A stretch of 64,000 bases of DNA, taken from Planomicrobium sp. YIM 101495 (GTDB lineage: Bacteria > Bacillota > Bacilli > Bacillales_A > Planococcaceae). Of the stretch, positions 17,472 to 27,917 are shown one piece after another. Below the pieces are notes generated by a model. It was not told where the DNA came from, searched no databases, and worked only from the letters and a program-made list of their open reading frames with translations. Positions within the stretch are counted from its first letter, which is position 1; each line of letters opens with the position of its first letter. The translations under genes were made by a program, and so were the position numbers. The stretch spans positions 62,001-126,000 of the forward strand of contig NZ_WLZW01000004.1 of NCBI RefSeq assembly GCF_009707665.1. Reading direction: 5' to 3'.

Positions 17472-18104
17472 TTAAAATCCTTGTTCTGCCAGCCAGTTCC
17501 TGGACATGCCGGGCTTATCAGTCTGTTGGATTCTTTCCGTGTATTTTGCCAGCAGGTCGCATTCGATATTGACGCGCTGGCCAGTCCCTTTTTCACCGAG
17601 CAAGGAATCTTCCCGGGTCGTGGGAATGAGTGAAATTGTGACGGTATTGGTGCCGACCGAAAAAACCGTGAGAGACGTACCGTCTACGGCTATAGATCCT
17701 TTTTTCATCATGTACTTCATCAGCGAGGAATCGAGTTCGATTGTTTTTGTTACAGCGTTGGCTTCTTTTTTGACGGAACGAATGATTCCGACACCGTCAG
17801 CATGGCCGCTGATGAAATGGCCGCCGAAACGGCCATTTACGGGCATTGCCCGTTCCAAATTGACGCGGGAGCCTGCACGCAGCTCCGACATGGTCGATGA
17901 ACGGACGGTTTCCGGAATGACATCGGCCGTAAAAGTTTTGTGGTCATGGGTAGCCACTGTCAGACAGACGCCGTTGATCGAGATGCTGTCGCCTCTTTTG
18001 ACATCGTCCAAAATGAAGGAACAGGAAATCGTCAATTCCATCGCCTGCGGTTTCTGGCGCAGCGCTGTGACGGTTCCGACTTCTTCAATGATTCCTGTAA
18101 ACAT
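17472..18104 (-). CDS. ribE: Riboflavin synthase, alpha subunit
   Basis: 210 residues made of two lumazine-binding repeats. The opening MFTGIIEEVGTV is diagnostic, and each repeat carries a FxxDVxPET/IxC-like core (GDSISINGVCLTV; GSIAVDGTSLTV) and GGHFISGHADGVG. It dismutates two lumazine molecules to riboflavin. The ATG has an excellent GGAAGGAGG upstream. It is the first intact gene after the FMN riboswitch; ribD, which normally precedes it in Bacillales, is missing. Confidence 0.96.
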   Translation of the reverse strand: MFTGIIEEVGTVTALRQKPQAMELTISCSFILDDVKRGDSISINGVCLTVATHDHKTFTADVIPETVRSSTMSELRAGSRVNLERAMPVNGRFGGHFISGHADGVGIIRSVKKEANAVTKTIELDSSLMKYMMKKGSIAVDGTSLTVFSVGTNTVTISLIPTTREDSLLGEKGTGQRVNIECDLLAKYTERIQQTDKPGMSRNWLAEQGF

Positions 18105-18445
18105 TCAGGCACCTCCTTCCGGGGGCGGGATGTTTCTTTCCGAACAGATCTTTCAAGGTTTGGGTAAATTCCACCATGGGGCGAATGGGTGGTGGGGGTG
18201 GGCATGCTGGGCAGCATGAAGATGATGATACGGTTGCCGATGTGCCGGTCTTCTTTTCGGGAAATGTGAACAGACAGTTTCTGGCCATGTTTAAAAAGCC
18301 CTCGCGGTTGAGGGGGAATGCAAGCTGTATGACCTGAAAAATGCAATGCTGAAAAAACATGTCGCGCGGACAAGTCGTCTCATATGAATTCCTCCTTTCG
18401 ATTCGGTGATCGAAAAGAAGCGGCACATAACAAATAAAATTGAAT
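18105..18445 (-). other. Leader gap between the FMN riboswitch and ribE, where ribD is expected
   Basis: On the minus strand a strong AAAGGAGG is followed by an ATG at about 18383, but that frame stops after some 30 codons. A second frame stays open to the ribE start without resembling any rib enzyme (it contains a run of CPPPPP and VEFTQTLKDLFGKK). I see no deaminase zinc motif. This may be the scar left by deletion of ribD, or an unrelated decayed gene. Confidence 0.45.
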
Positions 18446-18602
18446 TCTTCTCCCATCCAGACTATAACTGTCGGTGCCGGATTCTCACCAGCTCCACCGG
18501 TTCAACGGAAAACGATCTCTTTTCCGTCCAACGCGGGTCACGGACTTGCAGCAGGGAGCTGCTCACCGCCGGTAGGGAATTCCACCCTGCCCCGAAGAAT
18601 TC
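18446..18602 (-). promoter_or_regulatory. FMN riboswitch (RFN element) controlling the rib operon
   Basis: The minus strand carries the conserved RFN blocks in order: GGGGCAGGGTG, CCCTACCGGCGGT, GCAAGTCCGTGACCCG, a variable stem, then CCGGTGGAGCTGGTGAGAAT and ACAGTATAGTCTGGATGGG-like sequence, closed by the outer P1 stem (TTCTTCGG / gGAGAAgAA). FMN binding is expected to shut down ribE-ribB-ribH. Confidence 0.95.
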
Positions 18603-18741
18603 AATTCGATTATTTGTCTTTCCCATCTTAACACATGGAAGAAGAGGGTAAAGCGATTATATTTCAGACAAGCTCGTTTTTACGATGGTTTAGATGGATG
18701 GGTCACCGGCTATCCCTATTGTATGGAGAGGGGGAGTAACG

Positions 18742-19578
18742 ATGGATGAAATCCTGGTTTGGTCCAGACGAGATGTACGAGAGTATTTGCCGCACCGTTC
18801 GGCAGACAGCCATAAAGGCAGCTACGGAACCGCATTGCTGGTGGCAGGGAGCCCTGGTATGCCAGGTGCTGCGGTGTTGGCTGCCCTGAGTGCGATGAGG
18901 AGCGGCCCCGGGAAGCTGGTGGTGGCGACTTCGAAGGAATCGATGGTGCCAATCAGCACATTTGTGCCGGAAGCGACGTTTGAATTCGACTTGCTTGACC
19001 GCCTGGAGGAATCCGGCTTTCCGTTCGATGATTACCGGGCGGTCGCAATGGGGCCGGGAATGCTGCCGGATGAGCGGACGGAACGGGCAGTCGAGCGTCT
19101 GTTCGGGATCGGCAAACCGCTCGTGCTGGATGCAGGTGCGTTATCGGAGCGGAGTTATGCAAAAGCAAAAGCGCCTGTCATTTTGACGCCGCATCCGGGT
19201 GAGTTTACGCGGATCACCGGAATACCGGTTGCGGAACTGCAGGAAAACCGGGCGTTCTATGCCGCTGAATGGGCCCGCAAGCTCGGGGTCACCATCGTAT
19301 TGAAAGGCCAAGGGACCATCATCGCTTTTCCGGATGGTCAGGTTTTCAAAAATTCAACGGGCAACGCGGCGCTTGCCAAAGGCGGAACAGGTGACACGCT
19401 CACTGGCATGATACTCGGCATGCTGTGCTGTCACGATAACTGGCAGCATGCAGTCCTGAATGCCGTCCATCTGCACGGAGCCTGCGCGGACGAGTGGGTC
19501 AAGACCCGCTCTGCACATAGTTTGCTTGCGCATGAGCTGTCGGATCTGCTTCCGGTGGTTATGAAGTCTTATGAATGA
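18742..19578 (+). CDS. nnrD: ADP-dependent (S)-NAD(P)H-hydrate dehydratase (YxkO-like)
   Basis: 278 residues from the ATG at 18742, behind a purine-rich GAGGGGGAG; the in-frame extension to 18694 lacks a site. Family features: SHKGSYGTALLVAGSPGMPG near residue 25, GPGMLPDERTE, LDAGALSERSYAKAKAPVIL, TPHPGEFTRITG and the nucleotide site NAALAKGGTGDTLTGMILG. The enzyme repairs the hydrated forms of NADH and NADPH; in the nnrD-only form the epimerase partner is elsewhere. It faces the rib operon across about 140 bp and converges on amt. Confidence 0.94.
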   Translation: MDEILVWSRRDVREYLPHRSADSHKGSYGTALLVAGSPGMPGAAVLAALSAMRSGPGKLVVATSKESMVPISTFVPEATFEFDLLDRLEESGFPFDDYRAVAMGPGMLPDERTERAVERLFGIGKPLVLDAGALSERSYAKAKAPVILTPHPGEFTRITGIPVAELQENRAFYAAEWARKLGVTIVLKGQGTIIAFPDGQVFKNSTGNAALAKGGTGDTLTGMILGMLCCHDNWQHAVLNAVHLHGACADEWVKTRSAHSLLAHELSDLLPVVMKSYE

Positions 19579-19658
19579 GGGGTGCATCGAGAGGGTATCA
19601 GACTCACTCGTATCGGGCGCAGAAAAAAATAGACCGGTTTTATGCCATTTATACATCC

Positions 19659-19695
19659 AAAAAATCCGTCCCATATCAGCCGGGACGGATTTTTC
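19659..19695. terminator. Bidirectional terminator between nnrD and amt
   Basis: Stem AAAATCCGTCCC / GGGACGGATTTT with a 9-nt loop and A/T runs on both flanks. Confidence 0.9.
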
Positions 19696-19704
19696 ATTCC
19701 TTTT

Positions 19705-20985
19705 TCACGGGACGCGAGGGGGAGAAGCGTCACCCAATTGGTTCAGGCGCTCAGCGAATGATTCGCTTGCGGGCACTGCGCCAGTCAGTACGTTTTGCAT
19801 CTCGTATGCCTGAGAACCGTGTTCCGAGAAGTCGAGGCCGTTCTCTTCATCTTCCGCCGTAACGCGGAGCGGGATTACAGCATTGACTGCAACCAGCGTA
19901 ATCGCAGCGGCGACAAGCGTCCAGGTGATGACTGCGGCCACGCCAAGCGCTTGGATACCGAGCAGCCCGATGCCGCCTCCGTATATCAGACCGCTTGCGG
20001 TATCGAAAAAGCCGAGTGCGACAGTGCCCCAAATGCCAGCAACACCGTGGACTGCGATGGCGCCGACCGGATCATCCACGCGGATTTTGGAATCAAGCAG
20101 GCGGACGGCTTCGGTCATGATGAGACCCGCCAACAGGCCGATGACGATGGCGCTGCCGGAAGAAACGTTTGCAGCTCCTGCCGTGATTCCGACGAGTCCT
20201 GCAAGCGCACCGTTCAGCGTCAGGGAAGGATCAATGCGGCCGTAGCGGAAGCGTGTGTAGGCGGCGGTGGCAAGCACTGCTGCTGATGCGGCGAGCAGGG
20301 TGTTCAGGATGACGGATGGCACGAGCGCCGGGTCCGCTGCCAGGGTGCTGCCGCCGTTGAAACCAAACCAGCCGAGCCATAGGATGAAAACGCCCAGAGC
20401 ACCGAGCGGCAAATTATGGCCGGGAATCGAGTTGATCGTCCTGCCGCTGTATTTGCCGAGGCGCGGTCCGAGCTTCCAGGCAGTGATGAATGCAGCTGTC
20501 GCACCGGTCAAATGGACGACAGTCGAGCCGGCGAAATCAATGAAGCCGAGTTCTGCGAGCCAGCCGCCACCCCACACCCAGTGGCCAACAACCGGATAGA
20601 TGACTGCGGTCATCGCAATGGTCAACAGGATATAGGCGCCGAGCCGCATGCGTTCTGCGACAGCTCCCGAAATGATCGTGGCACATGTCGCTGCAAAAAC
20701 AGCCTGGAAGACGAAGAAGCCGATGTCTTCGCGACCTGCAAGCAGGAAACCGTCCGTTCCGATCAAGCCGGCCGCGCTTGTGCCGAACATGAGGGCAAAC
20801 CCGACAAGGAAATAAAGGATGGCGCCGAGAGAAATCGTGATGAAGTTTTTCATGAGGATATTCAATGTGTTTTTGGAGCGGGTGAATCCGGTTTCGAGCA
20901 TGGCGAATCCTGCGTGCATGAAAAAGACGAGAAACGTACCGAGCATGACCCACATCATATCAACTGAACTTTGCAATATTTCCAT
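19705..20985 (-). CDS. amt: Ammonium transporter Amt/AmtB
   Basis: 426 residues with 11 membrane helices and the family signatures: periplasmic TTFLVFFMHAGFAMLETG-like first helix, DFAGSTVVHLTGATAAF, the twin-His helices (VVHLTG and DDPVGAIAVHGVAGIWGT) and GWFGFNGGS. It conducts ammonium or ammonia into the cell under nitrogen limitation. The start lies 12 bp after glnK, with AAGGAGG overlapping the glnK stop codon, so the pair is translated from one message. GlnK normally plugs this channel when nitrogen is plentiful. Confidence 0.97.
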   Translation of the reverse strand: MEILQSSVDMMWVMLGTFLVFFMHAGFAMLETGFTRSKNTLNILMKNFITISLGAILYFLVGFALMFGTSAAGLIGTDGFLLAGREDIGFFVFQAVFAATCATIISGAVAERMRLGAYILLTIAMTAVIYPVVGHWVWGGGWLAELGFIDFAGSTVVHLTGATAAFITAWKLGPRLGKYSGRTINSIPGHNLPLGALGVFILWLGWFGFNGGSTLAADPALVPSVILNTLLAASAAVLATAAYTRFRYGRIDPSLTLNGALAGLVGITAGAANVSSGSAIVIGLLAGLIMTEAVRLLDSKIRVDDPVGAIAVHGVAGIWGTVALGFFDTASGLIYGGGIGLLGIQALGVAAVITWTLVAAAITLVAVNAVIPLRVTAEDEENGLDFSEHGSQAYEMQNVLTGAVPASESFAERLNQLGDASPPRVP

Positions 20986-20997
20986 TTGTTTTCCTCC

Positions 20998-21339
20998 TTA
21001 TCCGATCGCGACAACGCCGCGTTCTTTCGTTCTGATCCGGATTGCTTCTTCGACAGGGTAAATGAAAATCTTCCCGTCGCCGACTTCACCGGTCGATGCC
21101 CATTCGAGCAGCACTTCGATGATTCCTTCGACTTTTGCATCGTCGACAACCATTTCCAGCTTCAGCTTCGGCGAGAATTCCATCGTATACGCATTTCCCC
21201 GGAACAGACCGGTCCGCCCTTCCTGTTTGCCGATGCCGGCGACTTCGGTGATGCTCAAGCCGTCAATTCCTTCGAGCGCAAGTGCCTGGCGGACGTCCTT
21301 GAAGACGGTGGGACGGATGATCGTTTCAATCTTTTTCAT
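20998..21339 (-). CDS. glnK: PII nitrogen regulatory protein (GlnB/GlnK family)
   Basis: 113 residues. PII features: N-terminal KKIETIIRPTVFKDVRQAL, the T-loop GKQEGRTGLFRGNAYTMEF with a tyrosine near position 51, and C-terminal GDGKIFIYPVEEAIRIRT(K)E. PII trimers sense ATP/ADP and 2-oxoglutarate and bind AmtB; in Bacillus the homologue NrgB also contacts TnrA. First gene of glnK-amt, divergent from gltB, with a sigma-A-like promoter and GlnR/TnrA-type boxes upstream. Confidence 0.97.
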   Translation of the reverse strand: MKKIETIIRPTVFKDVRQALALEGIDGLSITEVAGIGKQEGRTGLFRGNAYTMEFSPKLKLEMVVDDAKVEGIIEVLLEWASTGEVGDGKIFIYPVEEAIRIRTKERGVVAIG

Positions 21340-21377
21340 GATTTTTCCCTCCTTTTATTTCCGTGACAATTTTTTCA

Positions 21378-21394
21378 TGTCAGGTTTCTTAACA
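21378..21394. promoter_or_regulatory. GlnR/TnrA-like box 1
   Basis: TGTCAGGTTTCTTAACA fits the 17-bp GlnR/TnrA consensus TGTNANAWWWTNTNACA with two mismatches. It touches the -10 of the proposed glnK promoter and extends downstream of it, a repressor position. Confidence 0.6.
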
Positions 21395-21422
21395 TAATAA
21401 AACATGTTTTCTGAAAATACAA
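21394..21422 (-). promoter_or_regulatory. Sigma-A-like promoter of glnK-amt
   Basis: On the minus strand, TTGTAT (-35, 21417-21422), a 17-bp spacer and TATTAT (-10, 21394-21399). Confidence 0.55.
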
Positions 21423-21439
21423 TGCATTTTTAAAGATTA

Positions 21440-21456
21440 TGTAAGGAAAACTGACA
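21440..21456. promoter_or_regulatory. GlnR/TnrA-like box 2
   Basis: TGTAAGGAAAACTGACA fits the same 17-bp consensus with two mismatches. It lies just upstream of the glnK -35, so it could serve activation of glnK-amt or regulation of gltB. Confidence 0.6.
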
Positions 21457-21574
21457 TTAAAAATAAATACTTCATTTAATGGCGATAAAACTTTTTTTTG
21501 TAAAAATGAGATGCTTAATGCCCACATATGAAAACGCTTTCAATAATTTTCATCCTTTTTTACTAAGTTTTATT

Positions 21575-21602
21575 TTGCGACAATTCCATTTTGTGTTAAA
21601 AT
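21575..21602 (+). promoter_or_regulatory. Possible gltB promoter with overlapping weak GlnR/TnrA-like site
   Basis: TTGCGA, a 16-bp spacer and TAAAAT end 44 bp before the gltB start. A third, weaker box candidate (TGTTAAAATGTTTAACT, 21594-21610) overlaps the -10. Confidence 0.4.
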
Positions 21603-21646
21603 GTTTAACTATTACGACACTTCAAACTATTAAGGGGGCGGTTTTA

Positions 21647-24600
21647 TTGACGAACACATCTTATCCGGGTCCACAGGGCCTGTATCATCCTGACTTTGAA
21701 CACGAGGCATGCGGCATCGGGATGATTGCGAACATCAACGGAGAGAAATCGCATGCGATTGTGCAAAATGCCATCAATATTTTATGCAACCTGGAACATC
21801 GCGGCGGCCAGTCTTCTGATACGAGTTCCGGAGACGGGGCCGGTATCCTGACGCAGATTCCGCACCGGTTTTTCCTGAAACAATGCGCGAAAGAAAACAT
21901 TCATCTTCCGGAAGAAGGGAAATACGGGATCGGGATGCTGTTTATGCCGCAGGACCAGGAGCTGCGGATGAAAGTGAAAGCGATCATGACGCGGATTGTT
22001 GAAGAGGAAGGGCAAGTCTGCCTCGGCTGGCGCCCGGTACCGATCAACGATTCGTTCGTCGGAAAATTTGCATCCAAGTCGAAGCCGGTGATCCGCCAAC
22101 TGTTCATCGCGGCGGCAGAAAATCTCGGCGAACAGATCGCTTTTGAGCGGAAGCTGTATCTCATCCGCAAGCGCATCGAGCGGGAGATGCTGAAGGATGC
22201 GGCATTCAGCTCCGTCTATTTCTGCAGTTTGTCCTCTAGCACGATCGTCTACAAAGGGATGCTCATTCCGGAGCAACTGGATTCGTTCTACATCGACCTC
22301 AACCATCCCGAATTCAAATCCGCTTTGGCGCTCGTCCATTCGCGCTTCAGCACGAACACATTCCCGAGCTGGGAACGAGCGCATCCGAACCGTTACTCCG
22401 CGCACAACGGAGAATTCAATACGCTCCGCGGCAATGTCAATTGGATGCGGGCCCGTGAAGCTTTGTGCACCTCGCCTTATTTTGATGAAGATGCTCTGTC
22501 AAATATATTACCGGTCATCGACGAAAGCGGCAGCGACTCCTCGATGTTCGATAATTGTTTTGAATTTCTGCATCTGTCGGGACGTTCACTTGCCCATACG
22601 GCAATGATGATGGTTCCCGAGCCTTGGGTGAATGACCCGAGCATCAGCCGTGAAAAACGGGATTTCTACGAATACCACAGCACACTGATGGAGCCGTGGG
22701 ATGGACCGGCAGCGCTCATTTTCACGGACGGCCGGCAGATTGCGGCCTGTCTGGACCGCAACGGGCTGCGTCCCGCGCGTTATTACGTGACGAAGAGCGG
22801 CATGATCGTCCTCGGCTCTGAAGTGGGGGCGCTCGATATTTTCGCGGACGACATCGTCGTGAAAGAGCGGCTGCATCCGGGGAAAATGCTGCTGGTTGAT
22901 CTGGAGCGCGGCATCATCATTCCGGATGAAGACATCAAATCGCAGATTTCATCGGAATTGCCTTACCAGGACTGGATCGGCGAGCATATGAAGAATCTGG
23001 ACGAGCTGCCGGAACCGAAGCGCGCTGCAGCATTGCCGCCTGAAGGGGAATTGATCGAGCAGCAATTGGCATTCGGCTACACGACGGAAGAAGTTGGGAA
23101 AATCATCAAGCCGCTTGCGGAAGGCGGCAAGGATCCGATCGGTTCGATGGGCTATGACTCGCCGCTTGCTGTGCTGTCCAAAAGGCCGCAGCTCCTCTAT
23201 AACTATTTCAAACAATTATTCGCACAAGTGACGAACCCGCCGATCGATGCAATACGGGAACACATCATTACCTCTGCCAGAACGACAATCGGCGCAGAAG
23301 GAAATCTCGTGCAGCCGGAACCGGAAAGCTGCCGGCAGATCCGGCTTGAGACGCCGATTTTGACGAATGCCGAGATGGCAAAGCTGCGCGGACAGAGCTC
23401 GGGCGTGTTCCAGGCAGTGACGCTGCCGATCCTGTTCCAGGCAGAAGGCGGAGCGGAATCGATGGAACGGAGCCTTGAACAATTATTTGCGAAAGCGGAC
23501 GAGGCAGTGGAGAACGGAGCGACACTTCTCGTGCTGACGGACCGGGGTGCTGGCCGCGAACATGCAGCCATCCCGGCCCTGCTCGCCGTATCTGGCCTGC
23601 ACCACCACTTGATCCGCAGCGGTGCACGCACCCGGACGAGCATCCTGCTCGAGTCGGCGGAGCCGCGTGAAGTCCATCATTTTGCCGTACTGCTCGGCTA
23701 CGGGGCAGAAGGAATCAATCCGTACCTTGCTTTCCGCACAATCGGTGAACTGACGGCGTCCGGAGATATCCCGGCTGTGAGCGCGGAAGAAGCGGGTGCG
23801 AATTACATCAAAGCCGTAACAGACGGCATCATCAAAGTGCTTTCAAAAATGGGGATTTCCACAATCCAGAGCTACCGCGGCGCGCAGATTTTCGAAGCGG
23901 TCGGTATCCATTCCGACGTGATCGACCGGTATTTCACCCGCACGGCATCACGCCTCGGCGGAATCGGCCTCGAGATTATTGCGAAAGAAGTGCTCATGCG
24001 CCATAAGCAGGCATACCCGAAGCGTTCAGGCGGCGACCGTGCGATGGAAGCGGGGGATGAATTCCAGTACCGGGCGAACGGGGAGACTCATCAGTACAAT
24101 CCGGTGACTATCCATACGCTGCAGCAGGCGTGCCGCACGGGGAATTATGATACTTTCAAAAAATACAGCCGTCTGCTGTCGGGGGAGACGGCAGACGTGC
24201 ATTCGCTGCGCGGCATGCTTGCATTTCAAAAGCGCGAACCGATCCCGGTCGAAGAAGTTGAATCGGTCGAATCCATCAGTGCGCGTTTCAAGACAGGTGC
24301 GATGTCCTTCGGTTCAATCAGCGCCGAAGCGCATGAAGCGTTGGCGATCGCGATGAACCGGATCGGCGGACGGAGCAATTCGGGGGAAGGCGGGGAGCAG
24401 ACGGAGCGCTTCCAGCCGGATGCCAACGGAGACAGTCGCCGGAGTGCCATCAAGCAAGTCGCATCCGGACGCTTCGGTGTGACAAGCCATTACCTGGTTA
24501 ATGCCGATGAAATCCAGATCAAAGTCGCACAAGGGGCGAAACCTGGGGAAGGCGGCCATTTGCCGGGACAGAAAGTCTATCCGTGGGTAGCGGAAGTGCG

Positions 24601-26233
24601 TGGTTCAACGCCAGGCGTGGAATTGATTTCGCCGCCGCCGCACCATGATATTTATTCTATCGAGGATTTGGCGGAATTGATTTTCAACTTGAAAAACGCC
24701 AATCCGCAGGCGCGGATCTCAGTCAAGCTCGTGTCGGCAGTCGGTGTCGGCACAATCGCGGCAGGCGTTGCGAAAGGGCGTGCGGATCTCGTACTCATCA
24801 GCGGCTACGACGGCGGCACGGGCGCTGCGCCGAAGACCAGTCTGAAGCATACGGGGCTGCCATGGGAAATCGGTTTGGCGGAAACGCACCAGACGCTGAT
24901 GCTGAACGGCCTGCGGGACCGGATCGTCGTCGAGACGGACGGCAAGATGATGACCGGCAGGGATGTCGTCATTGCAGCACTCCTCGGAGCGGAGGAATAC
25001 GGATTTTCGACTGCGCCGCTTGTCGTGCTCGGCTGCGTCATGATGCGCGTCTGCCATCTCGACACGTGTCCGGTCGGCATTGCCACGCAAAATCCCGAGC
25101 TGCGCAAGAAATACGCCGGAGATCCGGAGCATGTCGTCAATTTCATGCACTTTGTAGCGCGCGAGGCACGTGAACTCATGGCGGAACTCGGTTTCCGCAC
25201 CATCAACGAAATGATCGGCCGGACCGATGTCCTGGAAGCAAAAGCTGCAGTTGACCATTGGAAAGCGGACGGCCTTGACCTGTCAGCGCTTCTGTATCGT
25301 CCGGACCTGCCGGAGAAAGTCGGCACTTATGCCCGGATGGAACAGAACCACGGACTCCAGAAGACACTTGATCACCAGGAATTACTGCCACGATGCGAAG
25401 GCGCCATTGAACGAGGGGAGCGTGTGGAAATCCATACGGCGATCCGCAATATCCACCGTGCGACCGGCACAATGGTCGGCAGTGCCATCTCGAAACGCCA
25501 CGGGGCTGAGGGGCTGCCGGAAGATACGATTCAAATGAATTTCAGTGGATCTGCAGGCCAGAGTTTCGGTGCGTTCATTCCGCGGGGCATGACGATGAAG
25601 CTGGTCGGGGACGCCAATGATTTTGTCGGCAAAGGCTTGTCCGGCGGCAAGATCATCGCCTATCCGGCGGAAGAATCGACGTTTATTCCGGAAGACAATA
25701 TCATCATCGGCAACGTCGCATTTTACGGGGCATCAGCCGGTGAGGCATACATCTACGGGCTGGCGGGCGAGCGGTTCGCTGTCCGCAACAGCGGCGCCGA
25801 TATTGTCGTGGAAGGAATCGGGGATCACGGCTGTGAATATATGACGGGAGGCCGTGTCGTCATACTCGGCAAGACCGGCAAAAACTTCGCGGCAGGGATG
25901 TCAGGCGGAGTGGCTTATGTGCTTGATGAAGACAGTTCATTCGGGAAGCGCTGCAACACGGAGCTCGTCTTCGTCCAGCCACTGGCAGAGCTCACGGAAA
26001 TAGAAGAATTGAAGGAAATGATCCAAAAATACGTGGACTATACAGGCAGCCGCAACGGCCAGCGGATTTTGGCGCATTGGGAAATTTTCTCCGGGAAATT
26101 CGTGCGGGTCATTCCGAAAGCCTATTTGCAGATCAACAGCCGCATCAATGCATTGCAGGAAGGCGGCATGGCGAAGGCGGCAGCTGAAATGGCCGCTTTT
26201 GAGGAAAGCAAAATGGCGAATGCCGGAAAATAA
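21647..26233 (+). CDS. gltB: Glutamate synthase (NADPH) large subunit
   Basis: 1528 residues from the TTG at 21647, which has AAGGGGGCGG upstream; this places the N-terminal nucleophile Cys at position 22 (EACGIGMI), exactly as in Bacillus GltA, and rejects the 56-codon upstream extension. Domains in order: class II glutaminase (Cys22 exposed after propeptide removal), central domain, FMN-binding synthase domain with [20 protein letters not shown] and [14 protein letters not shown], the 3Fe-4S cysteines in [15 protein letters not shown], and a C-terminal beta-helix domain ([20 protein letters not shown]). It makes two glutamates from glutamine and 2-oxoglutarate. Operon with gltD. Confidence 0.98.
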   Translation: MTNTSYPGPQGLYHPDFEHEACGIGMIANINGEKSHAIVQNAINILCNLEHRGGQSSDTSSGDGAGILTQIPHRFFLKQCAKENIHLPEEGKYGIGMLFMPQDQELRMKVKAIMTRIVEEEGQVCLGWRPVPINDSFVGKFASKSKPVIRQLFIAAAENLGEQIAFERKLYLIRKRIEREMLKDAAFSSVYFCSLSSSTIVYKGMLIPEQLDSFYIDLNHPEFKSALALVHSRFSTNTFPSWERAHPNRYSAHNGEFNTLRGNVNWMRAREALCTSPYFDEDALSNILPVIDESGSDSSMFDNCFEFLHLSGRSLAHTAMMMVPEPWVNDPSISREKRDFYEYHSTLMEPWDGPAALIFTDGRQIAACLDRNGLRPARYYVTKSGMIVLGSEVGALDIFADDIVVKERLHPGKMLLVDLERGIIIPDEDIKSQISSELPYQDWIGEHMKNLDELPEPKRAAALPPEGELIEQQLAFGYTTEEVGKIIKPLAEGGKDPIGSMGYDSPLAVLSKRPQLLYNYFKQLFAQVTNPPIDAIREHIITSARTTIGAEGNLVQPEPESCRQIRLETPILTNAEMAKLRGQSSGVFQAVTLPILFQAEGGAESMERSLEQLFAKADEAVENGATLLVLTDRGAGREHAAIPALLAVSGLHHHLIRSGARTRTSILLESAEPREVHHFAVLLGYGAEGINPYLAFRTIGELTASGDIPAVSAEEAGANYIKAVTDGIIKVLSKMGISTIQSYRGAQIFEAVGIHSDVIDRYFTRTASRLGGIGLEIIAKEVLMRHKQAYPKRSGGDRAMEAGDEFQYRANGETHQYNPVTIHTLQQACRTGNYDTFKKYSRLLSGETADVHSLRGMLAFQKREPIPVEEVESVESISARFKTGAMSFGSISAEAHEALAIAMNRIGGRSNSGEGGEQTERFQPDANGDSRRSAIKQVASGRFGVTSHYLVNADEIQIKVAQGAKPGEGGHLPGQKVYPWVAEVRGSTPGVELISPPPHHDIYSIEDLAELIFNLKNANPQARISVKLVSAVGVGTIAAGVAKGRADLVLISGYDGGTGAAPKTSLKHTGLPWEIGLAETHQTLMLNGLRDRIVVETDGKMMTGRDVVIAALLGAEEYGFSTAPLVVLGCVMMRVCHLDTCPVGIATQNPELRKKYAGDPEHVVNFMHFVAREARELMAELGFRTINEMIGRTDVLEAKAAVDHWKADGLDLSALLYRPDLPEKVGTYARMEQNHGLQKTLDHQELLPRCEGAIERGERVEIHTAIRNIHRATGTMVGSAISKRHGAEGLPEDTIQMNFSGSAGQSFGAFIPRGMTMKLVGDANDFVGKGLSGGKIIAYPAEESTFIPEDNIIIGNVAFYGASAGEAYIYGLAGERFAVRNSGADIVVEGIGDHGCEYMTGGRVVILGKTGKNFAAGMSGGVAYVLDEDSSFGKRCNTELVFVQPLAELTEIEELKEMIQKYVDYTGSRNGQRILAHWEIFSGKFVRVIPKAYLQINSRINALQEGGMAKAAAEMAAFEESKMANAGK

Positions 26234-26254
26234 ACGATAGCAGGGGGCGAAACG

Positions 26255-27742
26255 ATGGGAAAAGCAACCGGATTTATGGAATATGAACGGCAAGCAGTCA
26301 AGGAGCGTACACCAGACAAACGGGTGAAGGATTGGACCGATTACACGATTCCGCTGTCGACGGAGGAAGCGGAGAGGCAAGGTGCACGCTGCATGGACTG
26401 CGGGGTGCCGACATGCCAGACAGGAATGGAGATGACGGGCGGCACGAGCGGCTGTCCGGTGTATCACCTCATTCCGGAATGGAACGATCTTGTATACCGG
26501 GGACAGTGGAAGGAAGCGCTGCGCCGGGAGCATCTGATGAACAACTTCCCGGAATTCACGGGAACAGCCTGCCCAGCGCCTTGTGAAGGAGCATGTGTGC
26601 TCGGGATCAATGAGCAGCCGGTCGCCATCCGCTCGGTCGAACGCTCAATCATCGAGCGTGGTTTTGCCGAAGGATGGGTTGTACCGGAACCGCCGAAAAC
26701 GCGCACCGGCAAGAAAGTGGCCGTTATCGGCTCCGGTCCGGCAGGTCTCGCTGCAGCTGCCCAATTGAACAAGGCGGGCCATTCCGTGGTTGTTTTTGAG
26801 CGGAGTGACCGGCCAGGCGGCTTGTTGACATATGGCATTCCAGAGATGAAATTGCCGTATGAGATGGTGGAACGGCGGATCCGCATCCTTGAACAGGAAG
26901 GCATCGAGTTCCGCACGAACACGGAAGTCGGCAAGGATTATCCCGCATCTGCACTTCAGGCGGATTTCGCTGCGGTGATTATGTGCACCGGCGCCGCTGT
27001 CCACCGCGATGTCGAAGTGGAAGGCCGCCAACTTGGGGGCGTCCATTATGCGATGGATTTTCTGCACAGCAGCACGAAAAGCCTGCTCGATTCGAATCTG
27101 GAAGACGGCAAGTTCATCTCGGCGAAAGGGAAGGATGTCATCGTGATCGGCGGAGGAGACACGGGAACGGATTGCCTCGCGACTGCGGTGCGCCACGATT
27201 GCCGTTCGCTCGTCCAGTTTGATGTGTATGAGCAGAAAGACGGCGTACGCGACGAAGTGAGTAATCCGTGGCCGCAATATCCGCGAATCCACCGCGTCGA
27301 ATACGGCCATAAAGAAGCTGCTTCCGTGTTCGGGAGCGACCCGCGTGCATATGCGGTGATGACGAAGAAGTTTGTCGGCGACGAGGCCGGCAATGTCAAA
27401 GAAGTGCATACGGTAGGAGTGAAAGTACGAATTGATGAGCACGGCAACCGGATCCGCGAAGAAATCCTGGGAACGGAGAGAGTGTGGAAAGCGGACCTGG
27501 TGCTGTTGGCGATCGGTTTCAGCGGACCGGAACAGGAACTGCCGCAGCAGCTGGAGATCGAAGTGGAAGCGAATACGCGAGTGAAAGCGGAGCACGGCCG
27601 TTTTACGACTAACCGTGAAGGATTCTTTGCAGCGGGGGATATGCGCAGAGGGCAAAGCCTGATCGTCTGGGCGATCAACGAAGGACGCGGTGCCGCGCGG
27701 GAATGCGACCGTTTCCTCATGGGAGAGACGGTTCTCCCGTAA
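26255..27742 (+). CDS. gltD: Glutamate synthase (NADPH) small subunit
   Basis: 495 residues, 21 bp behind gltB, with AGGGGGCG before the ATG. The N-terminal domain carries two 4Fe-4S cysteine groups (CMDCGVPTCQTG; CPAPCEGACVLGI). An FAD motif follows (VAVIGSGPAGLAAAAQL, about residue 150), then the NADPH motif VIVIGGGDTGTDCLATAVRH (about residue 290) and the C-terminal FAAGDMRRGQSLIVWAINEG. It passes electrons from NADPH to the FMN and iron-sulfur centres of GltB. A strong terminator closes the operon. Confidence 0.98.
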   Translation: MGKATGFMEYERQAVKERTPDKRVKDWTDYTIPLSTEEAERQGARCMDCGVPTCQTGMEMTGGTSGCPVYHLIPEWNDLVYRGQWKEALRREHLMNNFPEFTGTACPAPCEGACVLGINEQPVAIRSVERSIIERGFAEGWVVPEPPKTRTGKKVAVIGSGPAGLAAAAQLNKAGHSVVVFERSDRPGGLLTYGIPEMKLPYEMVERRIRILEQEGIEFRTNTEVGKDYPASALQADFAAVIMCTGAAVHRDVEVEGRQLGGVHYAMDFLHSSTKSLLDSNLEDGKFISAKGKDVIVIGGGDTGTDCLATAVRHDCRSLVQFDVYEQKDGVRDEVSNPWPQYPRIHRVEYGHKEAASVFGSDPRAYAVMTKKFVGDEAGNVKEVHTVGVKVRIDEHGNRIREEILGTERVWKADLVLLAIGFSGPEQELPQQLEIEVEANTRVKAEHGRFTTNREGFFAAGDMRRGQSLIVWAINEGRGAARECDRFLMGETVLP

Positions 27743-27771
27743 ACAGAAGATACTTTATCATCCAGTATGAG

Positions 27772-27807
27772 AAATCCGCCCCATCACCGAATGGGGCGGA
27801 TTTTTAT
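27772..27807 (+). terminator. Terminator of gltB-gltD
   Basis: 13-bp stem AAATCCGCCCCAT / ATGGGGCGGATTT with a 6-nt loop, then TTTATTT. Confidence 0.92.
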
Positions 27808-27917
27808 TTCCTGGTCCGACATCATCCCCCTTGTAGAAGAGGTGGTGGTCTCGGGGAAAGTCACTTGTATTTTCTGTTTGATTCATCCATATAAAATCGG
27901 GTAGCGGGAGGAGTTCA

